From: Granulimonas faecalis
Lineage (GTDB): Bacteria; Actinomycetota; Coriobacteriia; Coriobacteriales; Atopobiaceae
Length of the DNA: 64,000 bases
Assembly: GCF_022834715.1 (NCBI RefSeq)
Contig: NZ_BQKC01000001.1
Coordinates: forward strand, 1,400,501 to 1,464,500
Direction: 5' to 3'
Part shown: positions 8,687 to 16,687 of the stretch, in pieces
Numbering within the stretch: position 1 is the first letter of the stretch
Layout of the letters: each line of letters begins with the position of its first letter
Notes under the pieces: generated by a model
What the model was told of the DNA's origin: nothing
Database searches by the model: none
Seen by the model: the letters and a program-made list of their open reading frames with translations, nothing else
Made by a program: the position numbers and the translations under genes

Positions 8687-8722
8687 AAAAAGGGGGCGCA
8701 CCGCTGACGTGGCGCGCCCCCT
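8687..8722 (-). terminator. Hairpin with T-run between IIB and IIA
   Basis: On the minus strand AGGGGGCGC pairs with GCGCCCCCT and is followed by TTTTTC. It sits inside the operon, so it may act as a partial terminator or mRNA 3' stabiliser. Confidence 0.65.
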
Positions 8723-8743
8723 CAGGTGCGTTCCGGTGCGCCC

Positions 8744-9037
8744 TTAGAGCTTGGCGAGGGCGTCGTCCAGGATCTTGGGGGCGTTCATGCGGCCGTAATC
8801 GACCATGGCGATGACGTCCACGGGCTTGTCGGTGGCCTTCTCGAAGTCGCTCCTAGCATAGCCGATCTGGGGGCCGAGGAGCAGGACGTCGGCGGTGTCG
8901 AGGGCCTCCATGGCCTCGGCCATGGGACGGGCCTCGATCTCGACGTCGAGGCCGCGGGTCTTGGCCTCGTTCTGCATCTTCTGGACCAGGAGCGAGGTGG
9001 ACATACCGGCGTTGCACACGAGCATGATCTTCTGCAT
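8744..9037 (-). CDS. PTS lactose/cellobiose-type IIB component
   Basis: A 97-residue protein with the phosphocysteine loop at the N-terminus (MLVCNAGMSTS, Cys8), a Rossmann-like fold and the LLLGPQIGYARSDF strand-loop seen in cellobiose IIB proteins. It transfers phosphate from IIA to the sugar bound by IIC. GGAGG lies 7 bases before the ATG. A 150-base spacer separates it from IIC. Confidence 0.93.
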   Translation of the reverse strand: MQKIMLVCNAGMSTSLLVQKMQNEAKTRGLDVEIEARPMAEAMEALDTADVLLLGPQIGYARSDFEKATDKPVDVIAMVDYGRMNAPKILDDALAKL

Positions 9038-9187
9038 GGTTCCTCCTTAGCGGTTTCCGGGCCAGCGGCCCATGGGATCAGTGTAGGTGCGGCGCATGGC
9101 GCGGGGGTGGGGCCGTCGGGGAGCGCGGGGAGGCATGCCCCCGACGGTCGGGGATGGTGGTGCGGGGCCTCAGGGTCCCAGAAGGCC

Positions 9188-10609
9188 TTAGGCGGCGTTC
9201 TGCATCTCCTCGAGCTGCTTGGCCTGGGCGCGCTCGGAGACCTTCATGAAGGGGAGCCAGACTGCCATGCCGATGGCGATCTCGATGACCTGCCAGATTG
9301 CGGCGCGCCAGTCCATACCGGTGGAGAAGAGGGCGGAGAGGACGGGCGGGGTGGTCCAGGGGGCCTGGACGACGCAGGGGGAGATCCAGCCCATGCAGGT
9401 GAGGCCGTAGGTGACGGCGATGAAGATGTCGGGCAGGATCACGAAGGGAACCATGAGGGCCACGTTGTAGACGATGGGGTAGCCGTAGATGACGGGCTCG
9501 TTGATGTTGAAGATGCCGGGCAGGATGGAGAGCTTGGCGATGTCGCGGGACGCCTTGTTCTTGGAGAACAGGAAGGTGTCGAGCAGGAGCATGAACGTGC
9601 AGCCCGAGCCGCCGATGAGGGCGAAGGAGTTCACGATCTGCATGTTCATGTAGTGGTCGGCAGGGATGGCCTCGCCGGCGGCGTAGAAGGCCATGTTCTC
9701 GACGATGAGGACGGTGAGGATGGGCTCGGCCAGGACGCCGGAGATGGTGGACTGGTGGATGCCCAGGCAGAAGAGCAGGTTGGCCACGGTGTAGATGACG
9801 ATGACCGCGAGCGGGCCGGCATTCATGACGTCCTTGAGGGGCGCGGAGACGCAGGTGGCGATGATGTCCATGAGGTTGGTGCCCCAGATGCCGTGGAGCA
9901 GGGCAGCCACCAGGGCGAAGATGGACAGGGTGAACAGCAGCGGGATCATGACGTTGAACGACTTGCCCACCGCCGGGGGCACGCCCTCGCCGAGGTTGAT
10001 CTTGAGCTTCTCGACAGAGGAGATCTTGATGAAGATGGTCGTGGCGACGAGGCTCACGATGATGCCGGCGAACAGGCCGTTGGCACCGGTGTTGGTGGTG
10101 GAGATGACGCCGGTGGCGGCGGTGGTCACCGAGGCGTCCTCGGCGATGCCGAGGGTGCTGGCGATGTCCACGGCCTCGAGGGTCTGGGTGGCGGCCCCGG
10201 TCTCACCGGCGCTCACGGCGTAGGTGAGGTTGGAGACGGCGGTATTGACGGCCTGCGGGAACATGATGACGAGGCAGCAGACGCTCACCACGAGGCAGGC
10301 GATGGCGTTGCCGAAGCGCTTGTTCTGGGCGAAGCAGTAGCCGATGACGCCGCAGAGGAGGATGGCCGCGAAGGACAGGGTGCCCTGGGTGATGGCGTTT
10401 CCCCAGTACTGGGCGGCAGCGAGGCCGTCGCCGGTCAGGAACAGCGGGAACACGACGTTGTTGATAAGGACTGCGATGCCGGCCAGGATGTAGATGGGCA
10501 TGATGGTGGCGAAGCCGTCGCGCAGCGACCGCAGGTGCACCTGGTTGCCGATCTTCGCCGACACTTCGGCGAACTTGTCGAGGAAGGCTTGACCCTTGCC
10601 TGATGCCAT
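9188..10609 (-). CDS. PTS cellobiose-type IIC permease
   Basis: A 473-residue membrane protein with about ten hydrophobic segments. GINEPVIYGYPIVYN-like text is present as FNINEPVIYGYPIVYN, the conserved substrate-gate loop of the lactose/cellobiose (Lac) IIC family. Another family mark is SGCTFMLLLDTFLF. It transports and phosphorylates a beta-glucoside such as cellobiose with IIA and IIB encoded downstream. AAGGAG precedes the ATG. The neighbouring 6-phospho-beta-glucosidase gene is consistent with this substrate class. Confidence 0.93.
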   Translation of the reverse strand: MASGKGQAFLDKFAEVSAKIGNQVHLRSLRDGFATIMPIYILAGIAVLINNVVFPLFLTGDGLAAAQYWGNAITQGTLSFAAILLCGVIGYCFAQNKRFGNAIACLVVSVCCLVIMFPQAVNTAVSNLTYAVSAGETGAATQTLEAVDIASTLGIAEDASVTTAATGVISTTNTGANGLFAGIIVSLVATTIFIKISSVEKLKINLGEGVPPAVGKSFNVMIPLLFTLSIFALVAALLHGIWGTNLMDIIATCVSAPLKDVMNAGPLAVIVIYTVANLLFCLGIHQSTISGVLAEPILTVLIVENMAFYAAGEAIPADHYMNMQIVNSFALIGGSGCTFMLLLDTFLFSKNKASRDIAKLSILPGIFNINEPVIYGYPIVYNVALMVPFVILPDIFIAVTYGLTCMGWISPCVVQAPWTTPPVLSALFSTGMDWRAAIWQVIEIAIGMAVWLPFMKVSERAQAKQLEEMQNAA

Positions 10610-10724
10610 GGTGTCTCCTTAACTCTTTCTCTTCTTCGCTTGACTCTCTTGCTCTCTCAGAACGGGGCGGGCACCCGCCCCTCTCGCGCCCCGGCCGGGG
10701 CTCCCCTCCCCGGCCGGAAGGCCG

Positions 10725-12128
10725 TTACGAGACGATGTGGGAGGTGGCCACCTGGCGCATCCAGGCGGCGGAAAGCTTGGGGACGCGACGGTAGTTCTCC
10801 ATGAGGTCGACCTCGATGAAGCCGTAGCGGTTCTTGAAGGCGTTGTTCCACGACCAGTTGTCGATGGCGCCCCAGTAGTGGTAGCCCACGCAGCGGGCGC
10901 CGTCCTCGATGGCCTTGGCGATCCAGGTGAGGTGCTGGCGCACGAAGTCGATGCGGTAGTCGTCCTGCACCTTGCCGGAGGCGTCGCGGTTCTTGTACTC
11001 GCCCTCGATGCCCATGCCGTTCTCGGAGACGAACCACTCGAGGTCGGGATAGTCGCGGGCGGCGGTCATGCCGAAGTCGTAGATGCCCTTGGGGTAGACC
11101 TCCCATCCGCGGCTCTCGTTCATGACGGCGTCGGGCCACACGTACTTGTCGGCGAAGACGGGGCAGCCGGCGTCGTCGACGTCGCGCGAGGGGGCCTGGA
11201 CGCGGGTGGGCTGGTAGTAGTTGCAGCCCAGCCAGTCCACGGTGCCGCGGGCGAGGATGGCGTCGTCGCCGGGGCGCACCGGGAGCACGCAGCCGCGCTC
11301 GGCCAGGGTCTCCATGACGTCCGCGGGAAGCTCGCCCTTGGTGACGAGGTCGAGCCACCAGCGGTTGTTGATGCCGTCCACCATGCGCACGGCCTCGAGG
11401 TCGGCGTCGGAGGGGTCGTCCTTGGTGTAGGGCGGCATGAAGGCGTTGATGAGGCCGATGCGGGCGTCGTCGCGCACGAGGCCGGCGGACTGGGCCTCGC
11501 GGAAGGCCTGCACACCCTTGGCGTGGGCGATGGAGATGTTGTACTGCACCGTGCGGGCGCGGTTGAAGTTCTTGGTGAAGGGCCACCATACGCCCTCCTG
11601 GTAGCGCTGCTCGGGCTCGACGGTGGGCTCGTTGAAGGTGAACCAGTAGCGCACCTCCTGGCCGAACTCGGCGAACGCCTTGCGGGCGTAGTTCTCGTAG
11701 GCGTCCACGACCTCGCGGTTCTCCCAGCCGCCGCGGCGGAAGAGGTAGGTGGGCATGTCGAAGTGGTAGAGGTTCACGAAGATCTCGAGGCCGGCCTCCC
11801 CGGCGGCCGCGAAGAGACGATGGTACCACTCGACGCCGGCGGGGTTGAGCTCGCCGTCGCGGTCGAGCAGGCGGCTCCACTGGATGGAGGTGCGGAAGGT
11901 GGTGAAGCCGAGCTCCTCCTTGAGGAGGCGGAGGTCCTCCTCGTACATGGTCATGAAGTCGTTGCCCACGTAGGAGCCCACCTTGTTGTAGAAGTCGTCG
12001 ATGTTCTCGATCGACCAGGTGTCCCAGAGGTTCTCGAGCTTGCCCCCCTCGGCCCAGCGGCCCTCGGTCTGGGGACCCGACATGGCCGCGCCGAAGAAGA
12101 AGTTCTCGGGCAGGGTGATGGGTTCCAT
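10725..12128 (-). CDS. 6-phospho-beta-glucosidase, glycoside hydrolase family 1
   Basis: Hydrolyses phosphorylated beta-glucosides delivered by the PTS. The acid/base Glu is in WFTFNEPTVE (about residue 166) and the nucleophile Glu in WFVSENGMG (about residue 370), both classic GH1 motifs; the N-terminal FFFGAAMSGPQTEG is also typical. The start is the ATG at 12128, with AAGGAGG seven bases upstream. 467 residues is the usual length. It is the first gene of the operon GH1-IIC-IIB-IIA and faces the GntR regulator. Confidence 0.93.
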   Translation of the reverse strand: MEPITLPENFFFGAAMSGPQTEGRWAEGGKLENLWDTWSIENIDDFYNKVGSYVGNDFMTMYEEDLRLLKEELGFTTFRTSIQWSRLLDRDGELNPAGVEWYHRLFAAAGEAGLEIFVNLYHFDMPTYLFRRGGWENREVVDAYENYARKAFAEFGQEVRYWFTFNEPTVEPEQRYQEGVWWPFTKNFNRARTVQYNISIAHAKGVQAFREAQSAGLVRDDARIGLINAFMPPYTKDDPSDADLEAVRMVDGINNRWWLDLVTKGELPADVMETLAERGCVLPVRPGDDAILARGTVDWLGCNYYQPTRVQAPSRDVDDAGCPVFADKYVWPDAVMNESRGWEVYPKGIYDFGMTAARDYPDLEWFVSENGMGIEGEYKNRDASGKVQDDYRIDFVRQHLTWIAKAIEDGARCVGYHYWGAIDNWSWNNAFKNRYGFIEVDLMENYRRVPKLSAAWMRQVATSHIVS

Positions 12129-12347
12129 GGTCCTCCTTGCACGTCTCGGTTGGTGCGGCCCGCGGGGTCCCCCCTTTTGGGTCGCGCTTCTTGGTGAGAA
12201 TTGTAGCGATATAATTCTGCTTACACAGCGATTTTTTGAGAAATTGGGTTCTATTCGAGTGCGAGCGGTAGCTATCCCTCCGCAAGCGGTATTCTTCTTT
12301 TTGCACACAACTTGGGGACTCCCCCACCGGCCTCGAGGGGGGCAGCC
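12129..12347. promoter_or_regulatory. Divergent control region of the beta-glucoside operon
   Basis: This 219-base stretch is AT-rich compared with its surroundings. A perfect TATAAT occurs on the plus strand at 12210-12215 and TACAAT on the minus strand at 12205-12200, the likely -10 elements for the regulator and for the glucosidase operon; good -35 matches are not obvious. The operator of the GntR protein is expected here but I cannot point to a clear palindrome. Confidence 0.5.
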
Positions 12348-13088
12348 ATGTCAAAGTACGCAGAGATCGCCCAGGACATCCGTGCGTCCATCGAGGACGG
12401 GGCCATCGCCCCCGGCGAGCGGCTGCCCACGGTGGTGGAGCTCTGCGAGCTCTACGGGGTGAGCAAGGTCACCGTGCGCAAGGCGGTGGAGCTTCTGGCC
12501 GAGCAGGGCCTGGTCTCGAGCCGCCGGGGGTCGGGCACCTTCGTCAAGGCGACGCCGGAGTCCAAGGGGGTGGACGGGCGCCATGCCGGCGACACCCTCT
12601 ACATAGGCCGCACCGACCGCTCCATCGGCTTCACCAACGAGCACGCCCACCAGGGCGAGGTCTCCTCGGTGGTCCACCTATTCGCCATCGAGGTGCCCCC
12701 CGCCGAGGTGGCGGCCCGACTCGACCTGGGCGACGAGGACTTCTGCTACCACGACGTGCGCACGCGCCTCCTCGACGGCGTGCCCCTCGTCATCGAGGAC
12801 ACCTATATGCCCTTGGAGCTCGTCCCCGGCCTCAAGCGGCACCACGTGGAGGGTTCCATCTACAACTACCTGCGGCAGGACCTCGGGCTGCACTTGGCGA
12901 GCTTCCACCGCATCGTGCGGGCCGTGGCGGCCACGGCCGAGGAGGCCGGGCGCCTGGACATCGCCGAGGGGGACCCCCTGCTCGAGCTGGAGCAGATCGG
13001 CTTCCTGGACTCGGGCGCCCCCTTCGAGTACTCGGTCTCGCGGAACGTGGGCAGCCGCTCCGCCCTGCACACCATCAACATCACCTAG
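12348..13088 (+). CDS. GntR-family regulator with UTRA ligand domain
   Basis: Residues 1-70 form the GntR winged helix (SIEDGAIAPGERLPTVVELC, then SKVTVRKAVELLAEQGL and GSGTFV). Residues 95-240 form a UTRA effector domain (LLDGVPLVIEDTYMPLELVP, ENYLRQDLG-like NYLRQDLGL). Such proteins repress PTS sugar operons and are released by phosphorylated sugars. The ATG at 12348 is preceded by GAGGGGGG. Its divergent position strongly suggests control of the GH1-PTS operon. Confidence 0.9.
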   Translation: MSKYAEIAQDIRASIEDGAIAPGERLPTVVELCELYGVSKVTVRKAVELLAEQGLVSSRRGSGTFVKATPESKGVDGRHAGDTLYIGRTDRSIGFTNEHAHQGEVSSVVHLFAIEVPPAEVAARLDLGDEDFCYHDVRTRLLDGVPLVIEDTYMPLELVPGLKRHHVEGSIYNYLRQDLGLHLASFHRIVRAVAATAEEAGRLDIAEGDPLLELEQIGFLDSGAPFEYSVSRNVGSRSALHTINIT

Positions 13089-13123
13089 GCCGCCGGCAGC
13101 GAGGACGCACAGCGCCCACGGCA

Positions 13124-13160
13124 GGAGGCCCGGACCCCAGCGCTGGGGACCCGGGCCTCC
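13124..13160. terminator. Bidirectional hairpin between convergent genes
   Basis: GGAGGCCCGG pairs with CCCGGGCCTCC around CCCCAGCGCTGGGG, a continuous GC-rich hairpin between the GntR gene and the convergent ROK kinase gene. There is no T-run. Confidence 0.6.
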
Positions 13161-13201
13161 GTCATGCAGGGGCCTTATGGGGAACGGCCGCCTCGGGGCC
13201 G

Positions 13202-14101
13202 CTACTCCCCCGCCGCCTCCAGGGCCTCGACGCCCAGGGCCGTGCAGCCGAGGATGCCCTGGTCGCCGCCGCAGCCGGCGGGCACGATGTAGCTGTCCTG
13301 CGCCTTGACCTGCTCGGTCTGGATGTAGCCACCCAGGAGCTCGGTGAACTTGTTGCGCACGAGCGGGAAGAGCTGCTCCTGCTTCATGACGCCGCCGCCC
13401 AGCACGATCTTCTCGGGCGAGTAGACCATGACGTAGTCGACGAGGGCCTCGGCGATATACTCGCTCTCGAGCTCCCAGACCTCGGCCTTGTCGGCGAGGT
13501 CGACCCCCTTGGCGCCCCAGCGGGCCTCGATGGAGGGGCCGGAGGCCAGGCCCTCGAAGCAGGAGTCGTGGAAGCCGCAGACGCTGGCGCCGGTGTCGTA
13601 GGGGCGCTTGCGCAGGGAGATGTGGCCGGCCTCCGGGTGCAGCATGCCGTGGAGGAGCTTCCCGCCCACCATGACGCCGGCGCCGATGCCCGTGCCGATG
13701 GTGATGTAGACCACGGTGCCCAGGCCCTTGGCGCACCCGAAGGTGGCCTCGCCGAGGCAGGCGGCGTTGACGTCGGTGTCGTAGCCGCAGGGCACGTCGA
13801 GGCCCCTCCTGAGGGTGCCGAGGAAGTCGAAGTGGCGCCAAGCCGTCTTGGGAGTCTCGAGGATCCAGCCGTAGGTATCCGACTCCGGGTCCACGCCGGT
13901 GGGGCCGAAGGCGCCCACGCCGAGGGCGTCGATGTCCCTCCCGGCGAACCATGCCACGATGGCCTCGCAGGTGGGGCCGGGCTCCCCGGTGGGGATCTCC
14001 TCGCGCTCTAGGACCTCGCCCTCGGGGGTGGCCACGGCCATCACCATCTTGGTGCCGCCGGCCTCGAGGGCTCCGATGCGCAGGGACTTCTTCTCGGACA
14101 T
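13202..14101 (-). CDS. ROK-family fructokinase
   Basis: A 299-residue sugar kinase. N-terminal ALEAGGTKMVMAV is the phosphate-binding loop; GTGIGAGVMVGG and HPEAGHISL with CGFHDSCFEGLASGPS carry the ROK zinc-site Cys/His residues and match the Bacillus YdhR/GmuE type fructokinase. It phosphorylates fructose, for example after sucrose-6-phosphate cleavage. AGGAG precedes the ATG. It is downstream of the damaged scrB gene and seems to be the only intact member of that sucrose locus. Confidence 0.9.
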   Translation of the reverse strand: MSEKKSLRIGALEAGGTKMVMAVATPEGEVLEREEIPTGEPGPTCEAIVAWFAGRDIDALGVGAFGPTGVDPESDTYGWILETPKTAWRHFDFLGTLRRGLDVPCGYDTDVNAACLGEATFGCAKGLGTVVYITIGTGIGAGVMVGGKLLHGMLHPEAGHISLRKRPYDTGASVCGFHDSCFEGLASGPSIEARWGAKGVDLADKAEVWELESEYIAEALVDYVMVYSPEKIVLGGGVMKQEQLFPLVRNKFTELLGGYIQTEQVKAQDSYIVPAGCGGDQGILGCTALGVEALEAAGE

Positions 14102-14145
14102 GGGTCTCCTCCCTGGGTAGGTGAACGAGAGCGATATGCCTTACT

Positions 14146-14163
14146 AACTGTAACGATACAGTT
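14146..14163. promoter_or_regulatory. Operator candidate upstream of the fructokinase gene
   Basis: AACTGTA and TACAGTT form a perfect 7-bp inverted repeat around ACGA, 45 bases upstream of the kinase start in an AT-rich spacer. A LacI-type sucrose repressor would be the natural ligand, but its gene in this locus is reduced to a fragment. Confidence 0.45.
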
Positions 14164-14205
14164 TTGATCGCGGTCCACCGATGACGACGGAAACCTGAAC
14201 AGTTT

Positions 14206-15617
14206 CTACAAGGTGAGCGGTACCTCCAGGGGCCACAGGCGGGAGCGGGCGCCCGGCGCCTCCACGGCCACGGAGTAGGACGATGGGTAGTAGCGGGTGG
14301 AGAACACCTGCTCCCCGCCGTTGCAGAAGACCTCCACCAAGGAGGCGTCGCCCACGACGTGGAACGACCGGAGGGCCGGCACCGCCACGCGCCGCTCGCC
14401 GCGGGCGCCGCCCATGGAGCCGCGGGACCGGTCGCGAAACGCCATGGCCACCTCGCCGACCGCGGCGTTGTAGGTGACGTCCAGGCCGCCGGCGAGCGTC
14501 ACGGCACACCGGGGGCCCCGGATGCCCGACACCTCGAGGTCGAAGGCCGGGAGGCCCTCCGCGCGGAGCGACCCCTCCCCCTCCAGCACCGGCCCGCGAA
14601 ACCCGGCGAGCTCGACCACGGGGCGCTGGAGGACGGTGCGGCCGTCGGTGACCACCTCGCGAGGCAGTGTAAAGCAGTGCTGCCAGCCGTGGTCCACGGT
14701 GGAGTTGGCGTGGTCGGGGCAGTCCGCCATGCCCATCCACCCTATGAGGATGCGCCGACCGTCCTCGGCCTCGAAGGTCTGGGGCGCGTAGAAGTCGAAC
14801 CCGGCGTCCCACAGCGTGAACTCCCCCAGCGAGCAGGGACCGAGGAGCGACCCCGAGAAGGGCATGTGGCCGCTCGGGTACACGTTGGCGCCGGCGGCGG
14901 GCCCCTCCATGCCCTGGGGGCTCACCGAGAGCACCGCCAGCGGCGGGGCGGCGGGGTCGAAGCCCGGCGCGCGCGTGGCCTCCGCGGCCCCCAGCACGAG
15001 GAGGTCGGGGCACTCCCACATGTAGCCCAGGGGCCGCTCGGAGGCCACCGTGTTGGCGAAGGCCCAGTGCACGAGGTCGTCGGAGCCGTAGACAAGCACC
15101 TCGCCGCGGTCGCGGTCGCGGTCCGCCCCCTTGGCCCGGGCGCCCAGGAGCATGAGGAAGGCGGGGCCGCCCTCCCCCGGGTTGGCCAGGACGCGGGGGT
15201 CGCGCACATGGCAGGTGACGGAGGCGGGGTAGTCGTCCACCGTCATGACCAGGCGCTTGGAGCCAAAGACGCCGCCGTCGTCGCTCTCCACGAGCACGGT
15301 GTTGGACTCCCGGCCGTCGAGCACGTAGTCGAACTCGCGCCCGGGTTCCTCGCGCTTGACGTTGCCGGCGTAGAAGGCGTGGATGCGGCCCCGTGCACGA
15401 CGGAGGACCCCGAGTAGACCCCGTGGCAGTCGAAGGGCGAGTTCTGGTAATACGCGTGAAACACGCCGTCCTTCTGGCAGAGGCCGTTGGGGTCGTTGAG
15501 CCAGCCGGCCTCGGGCATGAGGTGGAACCGCTGGGACCAGGGCCCGTGGCCGCGATGGGCGGCCTCCTCGGTGCGGGCGCGGCAGAGTCGTGCGAGGTCT
15601 CGGGTGAGGGAGTTCAC
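14206..15617 (-). pseudogene. scrB: Sucrose-6-phosphate hydrolase (GH32), frameshifted and internally deleted
   Basis: The N-terminal part opens with a GTG at 15617 after GGAG and includes [11 protein letters not shown], the GH32 nucleophile motif. The C-terminal part, in another frame, has TCHVRDP and GYMWECPD with the acid/base Glu. The break is at the C4/G4 run at 15389-15392: one more G restores [12 protein letters not shown]. In addition QNSPFD runs straight into CHGVYSG, whereas relatives have about 33 residues between two copies of PFD, so a deletion near 15424-15436 is likely. The gene should be inactive unless these are assembly errors. Confidence 0.85.
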
Positions 15618-15705
15618 CGGTTGATCTCCAATGGTCGGGTGTCGGGTACGGGCCGGGCCTGGGCGCCGGCCGCAGCCGGGGCCCGGGCCCTCGGAGACAG
15701 GCGTC

Positions 15706-16246
15706 TCAGCCCTTGCGGGCAAGGCCCATGACGTCGCTCTTGCCCGGCTCCACGGGGGCGGAGAGGTCGAGGCGCTCCACGTCGAAGTCGTAGGCGTTGG
15801 AGACGATCATCATCGTGGTGGCGGGGTAGCCGGCGCGGCGCACGGCGGAGAAGTCCACGTCGAGGAGCGGGTCGCCCGCGGCCACGCGCTGGCCCTCGGA
15901 GACGAGCTTGGAGAAGCCCTCCCCCTCCATCTTCACGGTGTCCACGCCCACGTGGATGAGGATCTCGGCGCCGGAGCCGCTGGTGATGCCCGCGGCGTGG
16001 CCGGTGTCGAAGACCGTGCTCACGGTGCCGCCGCACGGGGCCACCACGGGGAGCCTGTCGGCCTCACCGGGGTCGATGGCCACGGTGGGACCCGGGATCT
16101 CGGCGGCGAAGGTGGGGTCGGCGATGTAGGCGGCGGCCGCGGGGGACCCGGCGAGCGGGGCCACGAGGGTCTCGGCGGCCAGGAGCGCCGGGGCGGCCGC
16201 GGGAGCGGCGGCGGGCTCGGAGGCGGAGGCCTCGTCGGCCTTGACG
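15706..16246 (-). pseudogene. C-terminal IIA(Glc-type) remnant of a sucrose PTS permease
   Basis: About 180 residues of a glucose-type IIA domain: an Ala/Pro-rich linker (KADEASASEPAAAPAAAP), VAPLAGSP at the domain start, and ILIHVGVDTVKMEGEGF with the phosphorylated His. The membrane IIC and IIB domains that should precede the linker are missing; the frame is joined at about 16243-16252 to a LacI-type DNA-binding start in a different frame. A GTG at 16164 could still start the IIA domain alone, so a soluble IIA product is possible. Confidence 0.8.
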
Positions 16247-16339
16247 CTTCTCAGCAGAGACGTAGCCGTCGTTGAGGTAGCGCGAGACCATGGCGCTGCT
16301 CACCCCGGCGATGCGGGCGACATCCTTGATGGTGGCCAC
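16247..16339 (-). pseudogene. LacI-family repressor N-terminal fragment
   Basis: Starts at GTG 16339 with TIKDVARIAGVSSAMVSRYL, the LacI helix-turn-helix, and continues to NDGYVSAEKR before the sequence turns abruptly into the PTS linker in another reading frame. Hinge, ligand-binding and dimerisation domains are absent. The simplest reading is one deletion that removed most of a scrR gene and the front of the adjoining permease gene. Confidence 0.75.
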
Positions 16340-16481
16340 GGTCCTGCCCCTCTCCCCGCTCATCGACCCCACGGTCGACGCCATAGTAGCTGAAAAACGG
16401 GACCGCCACGAAGGCGGGGCGGTCCCCGGGACCCCACTGCGACAGGGCCCGCCGGTTGGGCCCTACGCTTGGCCCTCGGCC

Positions 16482-16602
16482 CCATGCAAGGGCGCCTGCG
16501 GCATGGAGAGCGATCGACGGCCGCCGCCTCACCCCATGCCAAAGCGGCCTGCGGCATGGGTGCGGGGGCCAAAACCCATGCCGGAGCGGCCTTTGGCATG
16601 GG
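16482..16602. repeat. Three CATGCC...GGCATG hairpin units
   Basis: Units at 16482-16506, 16533-16560 and 16575-16602 each begin CCATGC and end GCATGG around AAGCGGCCTGC-like centres; the last two are 28 bases long. They fill the spacer between the sucrose locus and the valS terminator (16340-16611), where I see no gene. Confidence 0.65.
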
Positions 16603-16611
16603 CCGCCCCGC

Positions 16612-16646
16612 AAAAAGACACCCCGCGGGACCAGCCCGCGGGGTGC
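16612..16646 (-). terminator. Intrinsic terminator of valS
   Basis: On the minus strand CACCCCGCGGG-CTGGT-CCCGCGGGGTG is followed by TCTTTTT, 42 bases after the valS stop. Confidence 0.85.
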
Positions 16647-16687
16647 CTGGAACCCGAACGTCCTCCCTGGGAGGAAGCCGCCCGTCC

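Noticed and set aside
8687-8722. Operon end between the PTS IIB and IIA genes
   Set aside because: IIA and IIB are both required with IIC and no new promoter is visible, so the hairpin is treated as partial rather than as the end of the unit.
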